Assembly (NCBI RefSeq): GCF_003583935.1
Contig: NZ_QYRN01000015.1
Location: 1-44,116, forward strand
DNA: 44,116 nucleotides
Source of the DNA: Aureimonas flava
GTDB taxonomy: Bacteria; Pseudomonadota; Alphaproteobacteria; Rhizobiales; Rhizobiaceae
Direction: 5' to 3'
Under the pieces are notes generated by a model that saw only the letters and a program-made list of their open reading frames with translations, was not told the origin of the DNA and did not search any database. How positions within the stretch are numbered: position 1 is the first letter of the stretch; the number at the start of each line of letters is the position of its first letter. The position numbers and the translations under genes were made by a program. This document shows positions 17,751 through 26,081 of the stretch, piece by piece.

Positions 17751-19766
17751 TCAGGACGGCGCTCGCCTTGCGTCCTCCGGCGGGTGGTGGGGTGCCTTAG
17801 AGAACTGACATACCGGTTGCGGGCGGCCCATCAGGTATCCTTGCGCCATGCCGACGCCGGCCGAGCGCACGAACGCCAGATGGTCGTCCGTTTCCACGCC
17901 CTCCACCACGACGCGCAGGTCGCGGTTGCGCAGAAGCTGCAGGACATCCTGCAGGAAAAGCTGCCCGTCGTCGGTGTCGATGCGGTGGAGGAAGCAGCGG
18001 TCCACCTTCACGACGTCGAACGTGATCATCTGGAGCCACTGCAGCCCGGCATAGCCGGTGCCGAAATCGTCGAGCCAGATCTGCACGCCGAGGGCCTTCA
18101 GGCTCCGGATGACATCCAGGATGTGGGCGTCGAGGGAGATGTCGATGCCTTCGGTGATCTCCAGCGCCAGCGAGGAGGGGTGCAGCCGGAGCTCTCCCAG
18201 CAGCCGCGCGACATACATCGGGAAGCCGGGCGCCCGAAGCTGCACCGCGGAAACGTTGACCGAGACGCGTTCGGCGACTCCCCCGACCAGGATGTCCGTG
18301 CAGGCCCGGCGCAGTGCCCAGCGGCCGAGCTCGCCGATCAGCCCCGTGCGTTCCGCCACGGGGATGAACGCGGCCGGGCTGATGGGCGCCCCGTCGTCGT
18401 CGCGAAGGCGCATCAGCGTCTCCACGGCGCACAGGCGGCCGGTGTCGGTGGCGACGATCGGTTGGTAGACCAGCGATACCAGATCGTCCGCCAGCGCGCG
18501 GGCGAGAAGCTCGGCGATACCGTGGTCGGGATGCCAGCTTTCCGGGGCGTCGGGATCGAAATGGTGGGACCGGTTCCGCCCGTCCGCCTTCGCGAGGTAC
18601 AGGGCCCGGTCGGCCTCGCTGCTGACGCGCTCCAACTCGGGGCTCGTGCCGACGCGCGTCATGCTCGCGCCGATGCTGACCGTCACGATGCCCATTCCGT
18701 CCGAGCGTTCGGCGTGCTGAACCTCGAGGGCCTCCACGGCCTCGCGCATGGCCTCGGCGAAGCCGAGGAGCGCCTGCGCGTCGTCGACATGGCAGAAGGC
18801 GATGAACTCCTCGCCGCCGTAGCGCCCGACGATCGCGTCGTGCGCATCGGCCGCAAGCTTCAGGGCATGAGCGACACCGACCAGGCAGTTGTCGCCGGCC
18901 TGGTGGCCGTACCGGTCGTTGAAGGCCTTGAAGTGGTCGACGTCGATCAGGAGGACGCCGATCGGCCGGCGGTCCTTGTTCCAGCGTTCGCGATATTGGG
19001 CATATTCGCACACGACGGCGCGGCGGTTGCGCAGCCCCGTCAGGTGATCCGTGTTGGCGATGCGCGCCAGTTGCCGTCCCTTGTCGCGCGCAGCCTTCTC
19101 GTTGATCCGGGCTCGGGTCTCGTTCAGGAACGTCGCGTATCGCTCGAAGGTCAGTTGCCAGGAGAGGTAGAGGGCGAACCAGAGGAAGACCAGGAAGTAG
19201 GCATTCAGGACGAGCTTGGTGTCGAACGACACGCCGGTCGCAGCGACCACCGCGCAGAGCAGGGCGGTGATGGCGGACGAGCACCCGGCGCTCACGGCGA
19301 AGCGGAACCGGAAGAAAAGGCTCGAACTGACCACGAAGACCGTGCCGAACACGAGGAACAGCGCGAACGTGTCCTGATGGATCGTGGATCTCGCCACGAG
19401 GGCCCAGGCCGCCGCCGCCGCGAACAGGCCGACCGCACAGGTCAGGTTGATGAGGTGAACGGCGACGTGGCGCGTCACCTGCCACTCCACGATGGCCAGG
19501 ATCGTCAGGCCCAGGACGATTCGCGTGGTCGCGCTGATGTGGCCGACGTCGGCGAAGAGCCAAAGATCGAACAGACCGAAGGAGATGAAGCAGGCGACGG
19601 CTGCGCGCACGCCCTCCCGTAGCGATCGGCGATCGGCGGGATCGGTCTGCTTCTCGAAAAGGCCGCGCAGCAAAGGGTCGAAGCCGCGCCAACGCGGCCG
19701 CGTCAGCGCGCGCTCAATGCGTCCCGCAAGATCATCGCCGCCCGCGATCGATGCATTGTTTCCCAT
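17751..19766 (-). CDS. Membrane GGDEF-EAL protein (cyclic-di-GMP turnover)
   Basis: A protein of 671 residues. About six transmembrane helices lie between residues 52 and 205. A GGDEF domain follows, with the RIANTDHLTGLRNRR lead-in at 235-249 and an intact GGEEF at 317-321. The inhibitory I-site RxxD, expected seven residues before the RYGGEEF arginine, reads AHDA and is absent. The EAL domain covers about 415-655. Its first motif is ETL (449-451), keeping the catalytic Glu. The other catalytic parts are present: NVSAVQL, LEITEG, LDDFGTGY, VKVDR, VVEGVET and QGYLMGRP. Both synthesis and hydrolysis of cyclic-di-GMP are therefore possible. It is divergent from a SAM methyltransferase gene. Confidence 0.9.
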   Translation of the reverse strand: MGNNASIAGGDDLAGRIERALTRPRWRGFDPLLRGLFEKQTDPADRRSLREGVRAAVACFISFGLFDLWLFADVGHISATTRIVLGLTILAIVEWQVTRHVAVHLINLTCAVGLFAAAAAWALVARSTIHQDTFALFLVFGTVFVVSSSLFFRFRFAVSAGCSSAITALLCAVVAATGVSFDTKLVLNAYFLVFLWFALYLSWQLTFERYATFLNETRARINEKAARDKGRQLARIANTDHLTGLRNRRAVVCEYAQYRERWNKDRRPIGVLLIDVDHFKAFNDRYGHQAGDNCLVGVAHALKLAADAHDAIVGRYGGEEFIAFCHVDDAQALLGFAEAMREAVEALEVQHAERSDGMGIVTVSIGASMTRVGTSPELERVSSEADRALYLAKADGRNRSHHFDPDAPESWHPDHGIAELLARALADDLVSLVYQPIVATDTGRLCAVETLMRLRDDDGAPISPAAFIPVAERTGLIGELGRWALRRACTDILVGGVAERVSVNVSAVQLRAPGFPMYVARLLGELRLHPSSLALEITEGIDISLDAHILDVIRSLKALGVQIWLDDFGTGYAGLQWLQMITFDVVKVDRCFLHRIDTDDGQLFLQDVLQLLRNRDLRVVVEGVETDDHLAFVRSAGVGMAQGYLMGRPQPVCQFSKAPHHPPEDARRAPS

Positions 19767-20004
19767 TTACGCCGTGCCCGGATCCCATTCGGTATCGAAG
19801 CGTCCCGCTCGCGCGAAGCAGTCGACGGCCTCGGCGCGCGAGCGCCAGGCCATAGTACATGGGGGCGGTTACCGACTTGCAAAAGCTGCTTCTGGATAAA
19901 CCCCGTCCAGCCGAAATAACTGGTTAATGAAGCGTATAAAATTTGCCACGATAGCTCAAAAACCATCGGCACTTCTTTCAACGAATCAGGCAGGCAGGAC
20001 CGAA
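19767..20004. promoter_or_regulatory. Divergent promoter region, GGDEF-EAL and methyltransferase
   Basis: This 238-base spacer is clearly more AT-rich than the genes on either side, especially 19870-19985. A TATAAA at 19936-19941 is a possible rightward -10 element for the methyltransferase, but no good -35 is paired with it. It must contain the promoters for both divergent genes. I could not identify an operator. Confidence 0.4.
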
Positions 20005-21036
20005 ATGGCATTTGAAATCGATGGACAGAGCCTCATCACCGGCAATCTCGTGCGATCTTCGAGATCCGACGCGCCCCCGATCGAAAAGACCTCGGGGCGT
20101 GAGTCGGCGGCGAGCGAGGTGCTTCCGATCCTGACGATCGCCGAAGGCGCCTTCGTCAGCGGCGCGGATCCGAGCGGCATCGTGGAGCGGTTGGCAGGCC
20201 GTCTCCACGAACTGCGCAGGGCATCGTCGCAGGACGTCTGGGACGAGGTCGTGGAGCTCGCCCAGCAACATTCCGTCCGGCGTTTCCTGATGCAGGACCC
20301 GCTGACGAACTGGTCGGCCACCAAGCCGCGCGGCTATTCCGGCGACGCCGGCCTTCTCGACATCTACTACAAGCACCCGAGCATGGAGGCGCTCGTGGCG
20401 GAGTCCTCGCCCCTCGGGCGGGCGATCTACGACTACACGTCCGAGGTCCCCGCCTGCGAGGCGGGGCGCGAGCGGTGCCGTATCCTGGCGCGCACCGTGG
20501 ACGAGACGGCGCAGCGCGTGGGCACGGGCGCCGAGATCTTCGCGGTTGCGGCGGGCCATCTGCGCGAGGCTGCGATCTGCGAAAGCCTCGCGGCGCAACG
20601 GATCGATCGCTGGGTTGCCCTCGACCAGGACCCCATCAGCGTCGGCATCATGACGACCGAATATCCCGGAGGCGTCGTCCAGCCCATGAACGGCTCGGTG
20701 CTCGGGCTGCTGCGCCGCTCGTATCAGCTGGGGTCGTTCGACCTCGTCTACGCATCGGGTCTCTACGACTACCTGCAGGACAAGACCGCGATCAAGCTGC
20801 TCCAGCGCCTGGTCGAGTTCGTCCGTCCGGGTGGGACGTTGCTGTTCGCCAACTTCAGCGACGAGATCGTGTCGGACGGCTACATGGAGACCTTCATGGA
20901 CTGGCCGCTGATCCTGCGTTCCGATGCCGACATGTGGCGCGTCATCAACGCCAGCATCGACCGCAACATGTTCGACGCCAGCGTCTGGTACGGCGCCAAT
21001 CGCAACATCGTCTACGGGACGCTGCGCCGCCGCTGA
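20005..21036 (+). CDS. SAM-dependent methyltransferase, PhcB-like group
   Basis: A protein of 343 residues in two parts. The N-terminal helical region contains the motif LTNWSATKPRGYSGDAGLLDIYY (about 108-130; key residues KPRGYxGD), a mark of a methyltransferase group that includes PhcB-like 3-hydroxy-fatty-acid methyl ester enzymes. The C-terminal Rossmann part shows AEIFAVAAGHLREA as motif I, WVALDQDP with the ribose-binding Asp, LGSFDLVYASGLYDYLQD, and FVRPGGTLLFANF. I chose the ATG at 20005 (MAFEIDG), although the frame opens at 19927. PhcB makes a quorum-sensing signal in Ralstonia; whether this protein makes any signal is inference. Its neighbour is a cyclic-di-GMP enzyme. Confidence 0.72.
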   Translation: MAFEIDGQSLITGNLVRSSRSDAPPIEKTSGRESAASEVLPILTIAEGAFVSGADPSGIVERLAGRLHELRRASSQDVWDEVVELAQQHSVRRFLMQDPLTNWSATKPRGYSGDAGLLDIYYKHPSMEALVAESSPLGRAIYDYTSEVPACEAGRERCRILARTVDETAQRVGTGAEIFAVAAGHLREAAICESLAAQRIDRWVALDQDPISVGIMTTEYPGGVVQPMNGSVLGLLRRSYQLGSFDLVYASGLYDYLQDKTAIKLLQRLVEFVRPGGTLLFANFSDEIVSDGYMETFMDWPLILRSDADMWRVINASIDRNMFDASVWYGANRNIVYGTLRRR

Positions 21037-21046
21037 CGGGCAAGGT

Positions 21047-21068
21047 CTTCGTTTCGCGCGAGACGAAG
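21047..21068 (+). terminator. Hairpin after the methyltransferase gene
   Basis: CTTCGTTTC (21047-21055) pairs with GAGACGAAG (21060-21068) over 9 bp with one G-U pair and loop GCGC. It starts 11 bases after the methyltransferase stop codon. There is no T-run, so a factor-independent stop is uncertain. Confidence 0.45.
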
Positions 21069-21283
21069 GCGGGCACCCCTCGCGATCCTCTTCCGTCCAC
21101 CGGTGGAGGAGGCAGGGGCGCCCGCCTTCGGCATCTCGGAGACGCTGCGCGCCGCTCGGGCGCGGCTCGCGCCTTTGCGACCCGGGGCGACGAAAGCGTC
21201 GGTGCTTCCCGTCGCACCGCGTCGACCGGCGACCGCCTCGCCGCCTTCTCTCGACGGATTGAAGCTTCGGTCCTCGTTTCCGG
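21069..21283. other. Gene-free spacer before the DapA-family operon
   Basis: About 215 bases between the methyltransferase hairpin and the promoter candidate at 21284. The frame of the downstream lyase stays open through it, but without a ribosome binding site or lyase-like sequence. I see nothing else. Confidence 0.4.
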
Positions 21284-21312
21284 TTGACCGCCGACTAACA
21301 TGTCAGTACGTA
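21284..21312 (+). promoter_or_regulatory. Promoter candidate for the second import operon
   Basis: TTGACC (21284-21289) is separated by 17 bases from TACGTA (21307-21312), giving a sigma70-like -35 with 5 of 6 matches and a weaker -10. The downstream lyase start with its GGAGG site (21322-21326) follows closely. Confidence 0.4.
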
Positions 21313-21333
21313 ATCGGTGGTGGAGGATCGGTC

Positions 21334-22224
21334 ATGTGGAATGTTTCGTTCGGTTTGTCGGCAGCCCTGACGACGCCATTCGATGAGGGCGGCGGGTGCG
21401 CGCCCGAAATCGCCGTCCGTCACGCGCAGCGTTGCCTGCGCGACGGATGCGGCAGCGTGACGCTGTTCGGCACGACGGGCGAGGGCGCGTCGGTGGCGGC
21501 GGGCGAACGGACCGCGATGCTCGAGGCGTTCCGGGCCGCCGGGATCGACGGCGAGCGCCTGGTCGCCTGCGTCATGGCCAATGCCCAGGGCGACGCGGTG
21601 GTCCAGGCCGCCGAGATCCTTGGCGGCGGCGCCAAGGGGGTGCTCCTGGCGCCTCCTTCGTATTTCAAAAATCTCAGCGAGGAGGGGCTCCTCCGCTGGT
21701 TCTGCGAGGTCATCCAGGCGCTCGGCGCCGAGGCGCGCGGGATCATCCTCTACAACATCCCCTCGGTCACGGCGGTGGAGCTTCCCGTGTCGCTGATCGG
21801 GGCCCTGCGCTCGGCCTTTCCGGGGGCGATCGCGGGGGTCAAGGATTCCTCCGGCGACTGGTCCTATACGGAGCGTCTCCTGGCCGCGCACCGGGATCTC
21901 GCGATCCTGATCGGCGACGAGCGCAGCCTTGCGGCGGGTATCCGCCTGGGCGCGCAAGGGGCGATCTCCGGCATGGCGAACGTCCTGCCGCAGCGGCTGG
22001 CGACGCTGGTGCGCACGGGCCGCGACGATCCCGCGCTCGGCGATCTCGTGAGAGCGGTGCTTCGCCATCCGGTGACGCCGGCCGTCAAGGCCCTCGTGGC
22101 GCACCGGACGGGTGACGAGGGATGGATCCGCGTGCGCGCCCCGCTGGTGCCGACGCCCGCCGACGCCCGCATCGAGCTGGGCACGCTCCTGGACGGCCTG
22201 TCCCCGGCGGCCGCGGCGGCCTGA
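21334..22224 (+). CDS. Dihydrodipicolinate synthase (DapA)-family lyase/dehydratase
   Basis: A class I lyase of 296 residues of the DapA/N-acetylneuraminate lyase family. It has GTTGEGAS near residue 45, the catalytic Tyr in IILYNIPS, and the Schiff-base Lys in IAGVKDSSGD. The start is ATG at 21334, with GGAGG seven bases before it. Lysine synthesis is unlikely, because it is in an operon with a GntR regulator and an ABC importer. Family members in such settings act on 2-keto-3-deoxy sugar acids, 4-hydroxyproline products or similar compounds. Its stop is five bases before the GntR gene, which suggests one transcript. Confidence 0.85.
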   Translation: MWNVSFGLSAALTTPFDEGGGCAPEIAVRHAQRCLRDGCGSVTLFGTTGEGASVAAGERTAMLEAFRAAGIDGERLVACVMANAQGDAVVQAAEILGGGAKGVLLAPPSYFKNLSEEGLLRWFCEVIQALGAEARGIILYNIPSVTAVELPVSLIGALRSAFPGAIAGVKDSSGDWSYTERLLAAHRDLAILIGDERSLAAGIRLGAQGAISGMANVLPQRLATLVRTGRDDPALGDLVRAVLRHPVTPAVKALVAHRTGDEGWIRVRAPLVPTPADARIELGTLLDGLSPAAAAA

Positions 22225-22229
22225 CGCGC

Positions 22230-22916
22230 ATGGACGAGATCGCCGACGATACGATCCGGGCGAAGGGGAGCGACACGCTCAAGCTCCGCGAGCTCGCCTA
22301 CGAGAGCATCATCGAGAAGCTGATCTCGCACGATTTCATGCCCGGCGAGTTCGTCACGCAGCGCCAGCTCGTTCAGCGCACCGGCCAGCCGCTCGGCGCC
22401 ATCCGCGAGATCATTCCCCGGCTGGAGTCGGAGGGCCTGCTGCGCACCGTGCCGCAGCGCGGCATCCAGATCGCGCACGTGGACCTGAACCTCATCCGCG
22501 AGGCTTTCCAGTTCCGCCTGTTCCTGGAGAAGGAAGCCGTCGCGATCTTCGCGCGCTCCGCCTCCGACCAGACGCTGGCCATGCTGCGCCGGGAGCACGA
22601 GGAAATGCTCGCCCTGGCGCTCGCCCGACCCCTGACGCCGGCGGAGGAGGCCGCGGCCCAGGCGATCGACTGGCGCCTGCACGACATGTTCATCGACGCG
22701 CTCGGCAACTCGATCGTGTCGATGGCCTACCGCGTCAACTCGGTGAAGCTCAGGCTGATCCGCTCCGAACGCTACCGGATCGACGGACGCGTCGTCCCGG
22801 TCATGCGCGAGCATCTGAGCGTGATCGAGGCCATCGAGAGCCGGGACCCGGCTCGCGCCAGCGAGGCGGTCGGCGCCCATATCGACAATGCCAGGAGGCT
22901 GGCGCTCACGGTTTGA
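22230..22916 (+). CDS. GntR-family transcriptional regulator (FCD subfamily)
   Basis: A regulator of 228 residues. The winged helix-turn-helix covers about 18-85 (LAYESIIEKLISHDFMPGEFV, RQLVQRTGQPLGAIREIIPRLESEGLL in outline). The FCD ligand domain has metal-type histidines in DWRLHDMFIDALGN, MREHLSVIE and GAHIDNA. The ATG at 22230 starts five bases after the lyase stop. It lies inside the operon it probably controls: lyase, regulator, binding protein, permeases, ATPase. It is related to, but clearly different from, the GntR at 5034-5714. I did not find a repeated operator near it. Confidence 0.85.
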   Translation: MDEIADDTIRAKGSDTLKLRELAYESIIEKLISHDFMPGEFVTQRQLVQRTGQPLGAIREIIPRLESEGLLRTVPQRGIQIAHVDLNLIREAFQFRLFLEKEAVAIFARSASDQTLAMLRREHEEMLALALARPLTPAEEAAAQAIDWRLHDMFIDALGNSIVSMAYRVNSVKLRLIRSERYRIDGRVVPVMREHLSVIEAIESRDPARASEAVGAHIDNARRLALTV

Positions 22917-22978
22917 AGCCACGGCCGGACAAGACGGCGTTGGAGGACGCCCCGGCCCATCTCGGGAGGATGCCCATC

Positions 22979-24313
22979 ATGACGCACGACACGCTCCGTC
23001 TTTCGCGCCGCCGCTTCCTGGCGGGCACCGCGGCCCTCGGCGCGCTGGCGCTGGCCGGCGTCCGGCCGTCGCTGGCGGCCGGCGTCGACTGGAAGAAGTA
23101 CGCCGGCACGGAGATCGAGGTGAACCTCATCAAGTCGCCGCGCGGCGAGCTCCTGCGCAAGCACCAGACGGAGTTCGAGGAACTCACCGGCATCAAGGTC
23201 AATTCGGAGATGACGCCCGAGCAGCAGCAGCGCCAGAAGGCGGTGATCGAGCTGACCTCCGGCCGCCCGAGCTTCGACGTCGTGCACATCAGCTTCCACG
23301 TCCAGAAGCGCCAGTTCGAGAAGGGCGGGTGGCTCGCCGACCTGTCGGGCTTCATGAAGGATCCGACGCTCACCGACGCGGCGCTCACCGAAGACGACTT
23401 CGCGCAGGCCGGCATGCAGTACGCGAAGGATGCGGGCGGCGCCCTGCGCGCCCTGCCGTTCTCGGTCGACTACTGGATCATCTACTGGAACAAGGACCTC
23501 TTCGCGGCCAAGAACCTCGAATATCCCGAGACCTTCGACGCGATGGTCGCGGCCGCCAAGGCGCTCAAGGACAACGACGCCGGCACGTCCGGCTTCGTCG
23601 CCCGCGGCATGAAGAACGCCAACACCCCGGTCTGGACGGCCCTGATGCTCGGCTACGACCAGAAGGCGGTGGGCGACGACGGCCAGCTCAACACCGACAA
23701 CGCCGATGCGGTCGCGGCCGCCACGACCTATCAGGAACTGATGACCGAGACGGCACCGCGCGGCGTCACCGGCTTCAACTGGTCGGAGTGCCAGTCGGCC
23801 TTCCTCCAGGGCAAGGTCGGCATGTGGCTCGACGGGATCGGCTTCGCCGCGCCGCTCGAGAACCCGGAGCTTTCGCGCGTCGTCGGCAAGGTCGGCTACG
23901 GCGTGATGCCGGCCGGCCCGAAGACCCGTGCCGCGCCCACGTTCGGCGACGGGCTCGGCGTCGCCGAAGCCTCCCAGAAGAAGGAGGCGGCCTATCTCTA
24001 CTGCCAGTGGGCGATCTCGAAGGAGATGGGCGCACGTCTCTTCCAGACCGGCGCCGGCGTGCCCTTCCGCAACTCGATCGTCAACGATCCGGATGTGCTC
24101 GCCGGCGTGACCATGCCGAAGGACTGGGCGACCGCCGTGTCGGAGTCCGCCAGGATCAGCCAGATCGCGCTGCCGGTGATCGTCCCGGTCACCGAGTTCC
24201 GCGACGTGTACGGCGTCGCCCTCACCAATCTTCTGGGGGGCGCCGATCCGGCGTCAGAGCTGAAGACCGCGACGGAGCAGTTCAAGCCGATCCTGGAGCG
24301 CAGCGAGGCCTGA
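22979..24313 (+). CDS. Extracellular solute-binding protein, family 1 (Tat signal)
   Basis: A periplasmic binding protein of 444 residues. The N-terminus reads LRLSRRRFLAGTAALGALALAG, a clear twin-arginine signal (SRRRFLA), with cleavage near SLAAG. The mature part contains EFEELTGIKVNSEMTPEQQQRQK and SVDYWIIYWNKDLF, typical of family 1 sugar-binding proteins. I chose the ATG at 22979, with GGGAGGA eight bases upstream; the same frame stays open back into the GntR gene but without related sequence. It follows the GntR gene by 62 bases and supplies ligand to the next two permeases. Confidence 0.9.
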   Translation: MTHDTLRLSRRRFLAGTAALGALALAGVRPSLAAGVDWKKYAGTEIEVNLIKSPRGELLRKHQTEFEELTGIKVNSEMTPEQQQRQKAVIELTSGRPSFDVVHISFHVQKRQFEKGGWLADLSGFMKDPTLTDAALTEDDFAQAGMQYAKDAGGALRALPFSVDYWIIYWNKDLFAAKNLEYPETFDAMVAAAKALKDNDAGTSGFVARGMKNANTPVWTALMLGYDQKAVGDDGQLNTDNADAVAAATTYQELMTETAPRGVTGFNWSECQSAFLQGKVGMWLDGIGFAAPLENPELSRVVGKVGYGVMPAGPKTRAAPTFGDGLGVAEASQKKEAAYLYCQWAISKEMGARLFQTGAGVPFRNSIVNDPDVLAGVTMPKDWATAVSESARISQIALPVIVPVTEFRDVYGVALTNLLGGADPASELKTATEQFKPILERSEA

Positions 24314-25239
24314 TGAGCGTCCTGACCTCCCAGGCCGGCGAGACCGTGGCGGCGCGTGCCGCCACGAGGGGGCGGGGGCGGCTGCGCCCGAGCTACTGGC
24401 CCTTCGTCATTCCCGCGCTCGCGGTCGTGGTGGCGGTGATCGTCTTCCCCTGGGCGTTCACGCTCTGGATGAGCGTCAACGCCTGGCGGCTCGGCGGCGA
24501 GGTCTCGTTCGTCGGCTGGGAGAACTACGCGCGTCTGGCGACCGACGCGCGGTTCTGGGAATCGATGGGCCACGCGCTCGTCTACACGATCCTCTCGGTG
24601 ATCGCGCCGTTGATCCTGGGAACCATCGCCGCCGTCCTGTTCGATTCCCGGATGCCGATGAAGGGCGTCCTGCGCGCGATCTTCGTGATGCCCATGATGG
24701 CGACGCCGGTCGCCATCGCGCTGGTCTGGACGATGATGTTCAACCCCTCGCTCGGGGTCCTCAACTACCTCCTGTCGCTGGTCGGCCTGCCGGAGCAGTC
24801 GTGGATCTACGACCAGTCCACGGTGATCCCCTCGCTGGTCCTCGTGGAAACCTGGCAGTGGACGCCTCTGGTGATGCTGATCGTGCTCGGCGGCCTCGCC
24901 TCGCTGCCTCGCGAGCCCTACGAGGGGGCCGAGATCGACGGAGCGAACGGCTGGCAGAAGTTCCGCTACATCACCCTGCCGCTGATCGCGCCCTTCATGA
25001 TGGTGGCGGTGATCATCCGCTCCATCGACGCTCTGAAGAGCTTCGACATCATCTACGCGATGACGCAGGGCGGACCCGGCACGGCGTCCGAGACGATCAA
25101 CATCTACCTCTACAACGTCGCCTTCTCTTACTACGACATCGGCTACGGATCGGCGATCGCCGTGGTCTTCTTCGTGGTCATCGTCGCCATGTCGCTCGTC
25201 ATGCTGCACCTGAAGCAGCGGGCGAAGTGGAACGGCTGA
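24313..25239 (+). CDS. Carbohydrate ABC transporter permease (UgpA/MalF type)
   Basis: A permease of 308 residues. The first membrane helix is WPFVIPALAVVVAVIVFPWAF near residue 30. The EAA loop near residue 205 reads EPYEGAEIDGANGWQKFRYITLPLI. The start codon shares a base with the stop of the binding-protein gene (TGATG), so translation is coupled. It works with the product of 25253-26071 and the ATPase at 26082-27146. Confidence 0.9.
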   Translation: MSVLTSQAGETVAARAATRGRGRLRPSYWPFVIPALAVVVAVIVFPWAFTLWMSVNAWRLGGEVSFVGWENYARLATDARFWESMGHALVYTILSVIAPLILGTIAAVLFDSRMPMKGVLRAIFVMPMMATPVAIALVWTMMFNPSLGVLNYLLSLVGLPEQSWIYDQSTVIPSLVLVETWQWTPLVMLIVLGGLASLPREPYEGAEIDGANGWQKFRYITLPLIAPFMMVAVIIRSIDALKSFDIIYAMTQGGPGTASETINIYLYNVAFSYYDIGYGSAIAVVFFVVIVAMSLVMLHLKQRAKWNG

Positions 25240-25252
25240 GAGGATCCGACCC

Positions 25253-26071
25253 ATGACGCTCCGCCGCTTCCTCGACCGCGCCGGCCTCCTGTTCCTCGGC
25301 CTCGTCTTCGTGTCGCCGGCCGTCTTCTTCTTCGTCTGGATGCTGTCGCTGTCGCTCAAGTTCGAGATCGACAACGGCGCCTATCCGCCGATCCTCGTCC
25401 CCGAGCGCATCGCGTGGGTGAACTACACGCGCATCTTCGCCGAGAACGACTTCCTCCTCTACTTCTGGAACTCGATCCTGGTGACCGGCACGGCGACGCT
25501 TCTCGCGCTCCTGGTCGGCGTTCCCGCCGGCTACGGCATCGCCCGGCTAAAGGCCGACAAGGCCGCCATCGTCATCATGATCGCGCGCATGACGCCGGGA
25601 CTGTCCTTCCTGATCCCGCTCTTCCTCCTGTTCCAGACGATCGGCCTTCTCGGCACGCTCTGGCCGCAGATCGTGATCCATCTCGTGGTCACCGTGCCGA
25701 TCGTGATCTGGGTGATGATCGGCTATTTCGAGACGACGCCGCTGGAGCTCGAGGAGGCTGCCGTCATCGACGGCGCTACCGGCTGGCAGGTCTTCTCCAA
25801 GGTGGCGCTGCCGATCGCCCGGCCGGGCATCGTGGTCTCGCTGATCCTCGCGGTCATCTTCTCCTGGAACAACTTCGTCTTCGGCATCGTGCTGGCCAGC
25901 CGCGAGACGCGCACGCTGCCCGTCGCCGTCTACAACATGCTGTCCTTCGAGCAGGTGAGCTGGGGGCCGCTGGCCGCCGCCGCGCTCGTGGTGACCTTTC
26001 CGGTCCTCGTCCTGACGATCCTCGCCCAGCGCCAGATCGTCGCCGGACTCACGGCCGGCGCCGTCAAGTAG
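25253..26071 (+). CDS. Carbohydrate ABC transporter permease (UgpE/MalG type)
   Basis: A permease of 272 residues with about six membrane helices, beginning LLFLGLVFVSPAVFFFVWML. The EAA loop reads LELEEAAVIDGATGWQVFSKVALPIA. It begins 13 bases after the first permease, with a GAGAGGA ribosome site. The C-terminal LTAGAVK is shared with the permease at 1796-2641, a usual CUT1 ending. Confidence 0.9.
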   Translation: MTLRRFLDRAGLLFLGLVFVSPAVFFFVWMLSLSLKFEIDNGAYPPILVPERIAWVNYTRIFAENDFLLYFWNSILVTGTATLLALLVGVPAGYGIARLKADKAAIVIMIARMTPGLSFLIPLFLLFQTIGLLGTLWPQIVIHLVVTVPIVIWVMIGYFETTPLELEEAAVIDGATGWQVFSKVALPIARPGIVVSLILAVIFSWNNFVFGIVLASRETRTLPVAVYNMLSFEQVSWGPLAAAALVVTFPVLVLTILAQRQIVAGLTAGAVK

Positions 26072-26081
26072 GAAGCCGCCC

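Noticed and set aside
21334-22224. Lysine-pathway dihydrodipicolinate synthase
   Set aside because: It is in an operon with a GntR regulator and a sugar-type ABC importer, and no other lysine gene is near.
22112-24313. A 733-residue binding protein beginning inside the GntR gene
   Set aside because: The Tat signal and ribosome site at 22979 mark the real start; the upstream part is only an open shadow frame.
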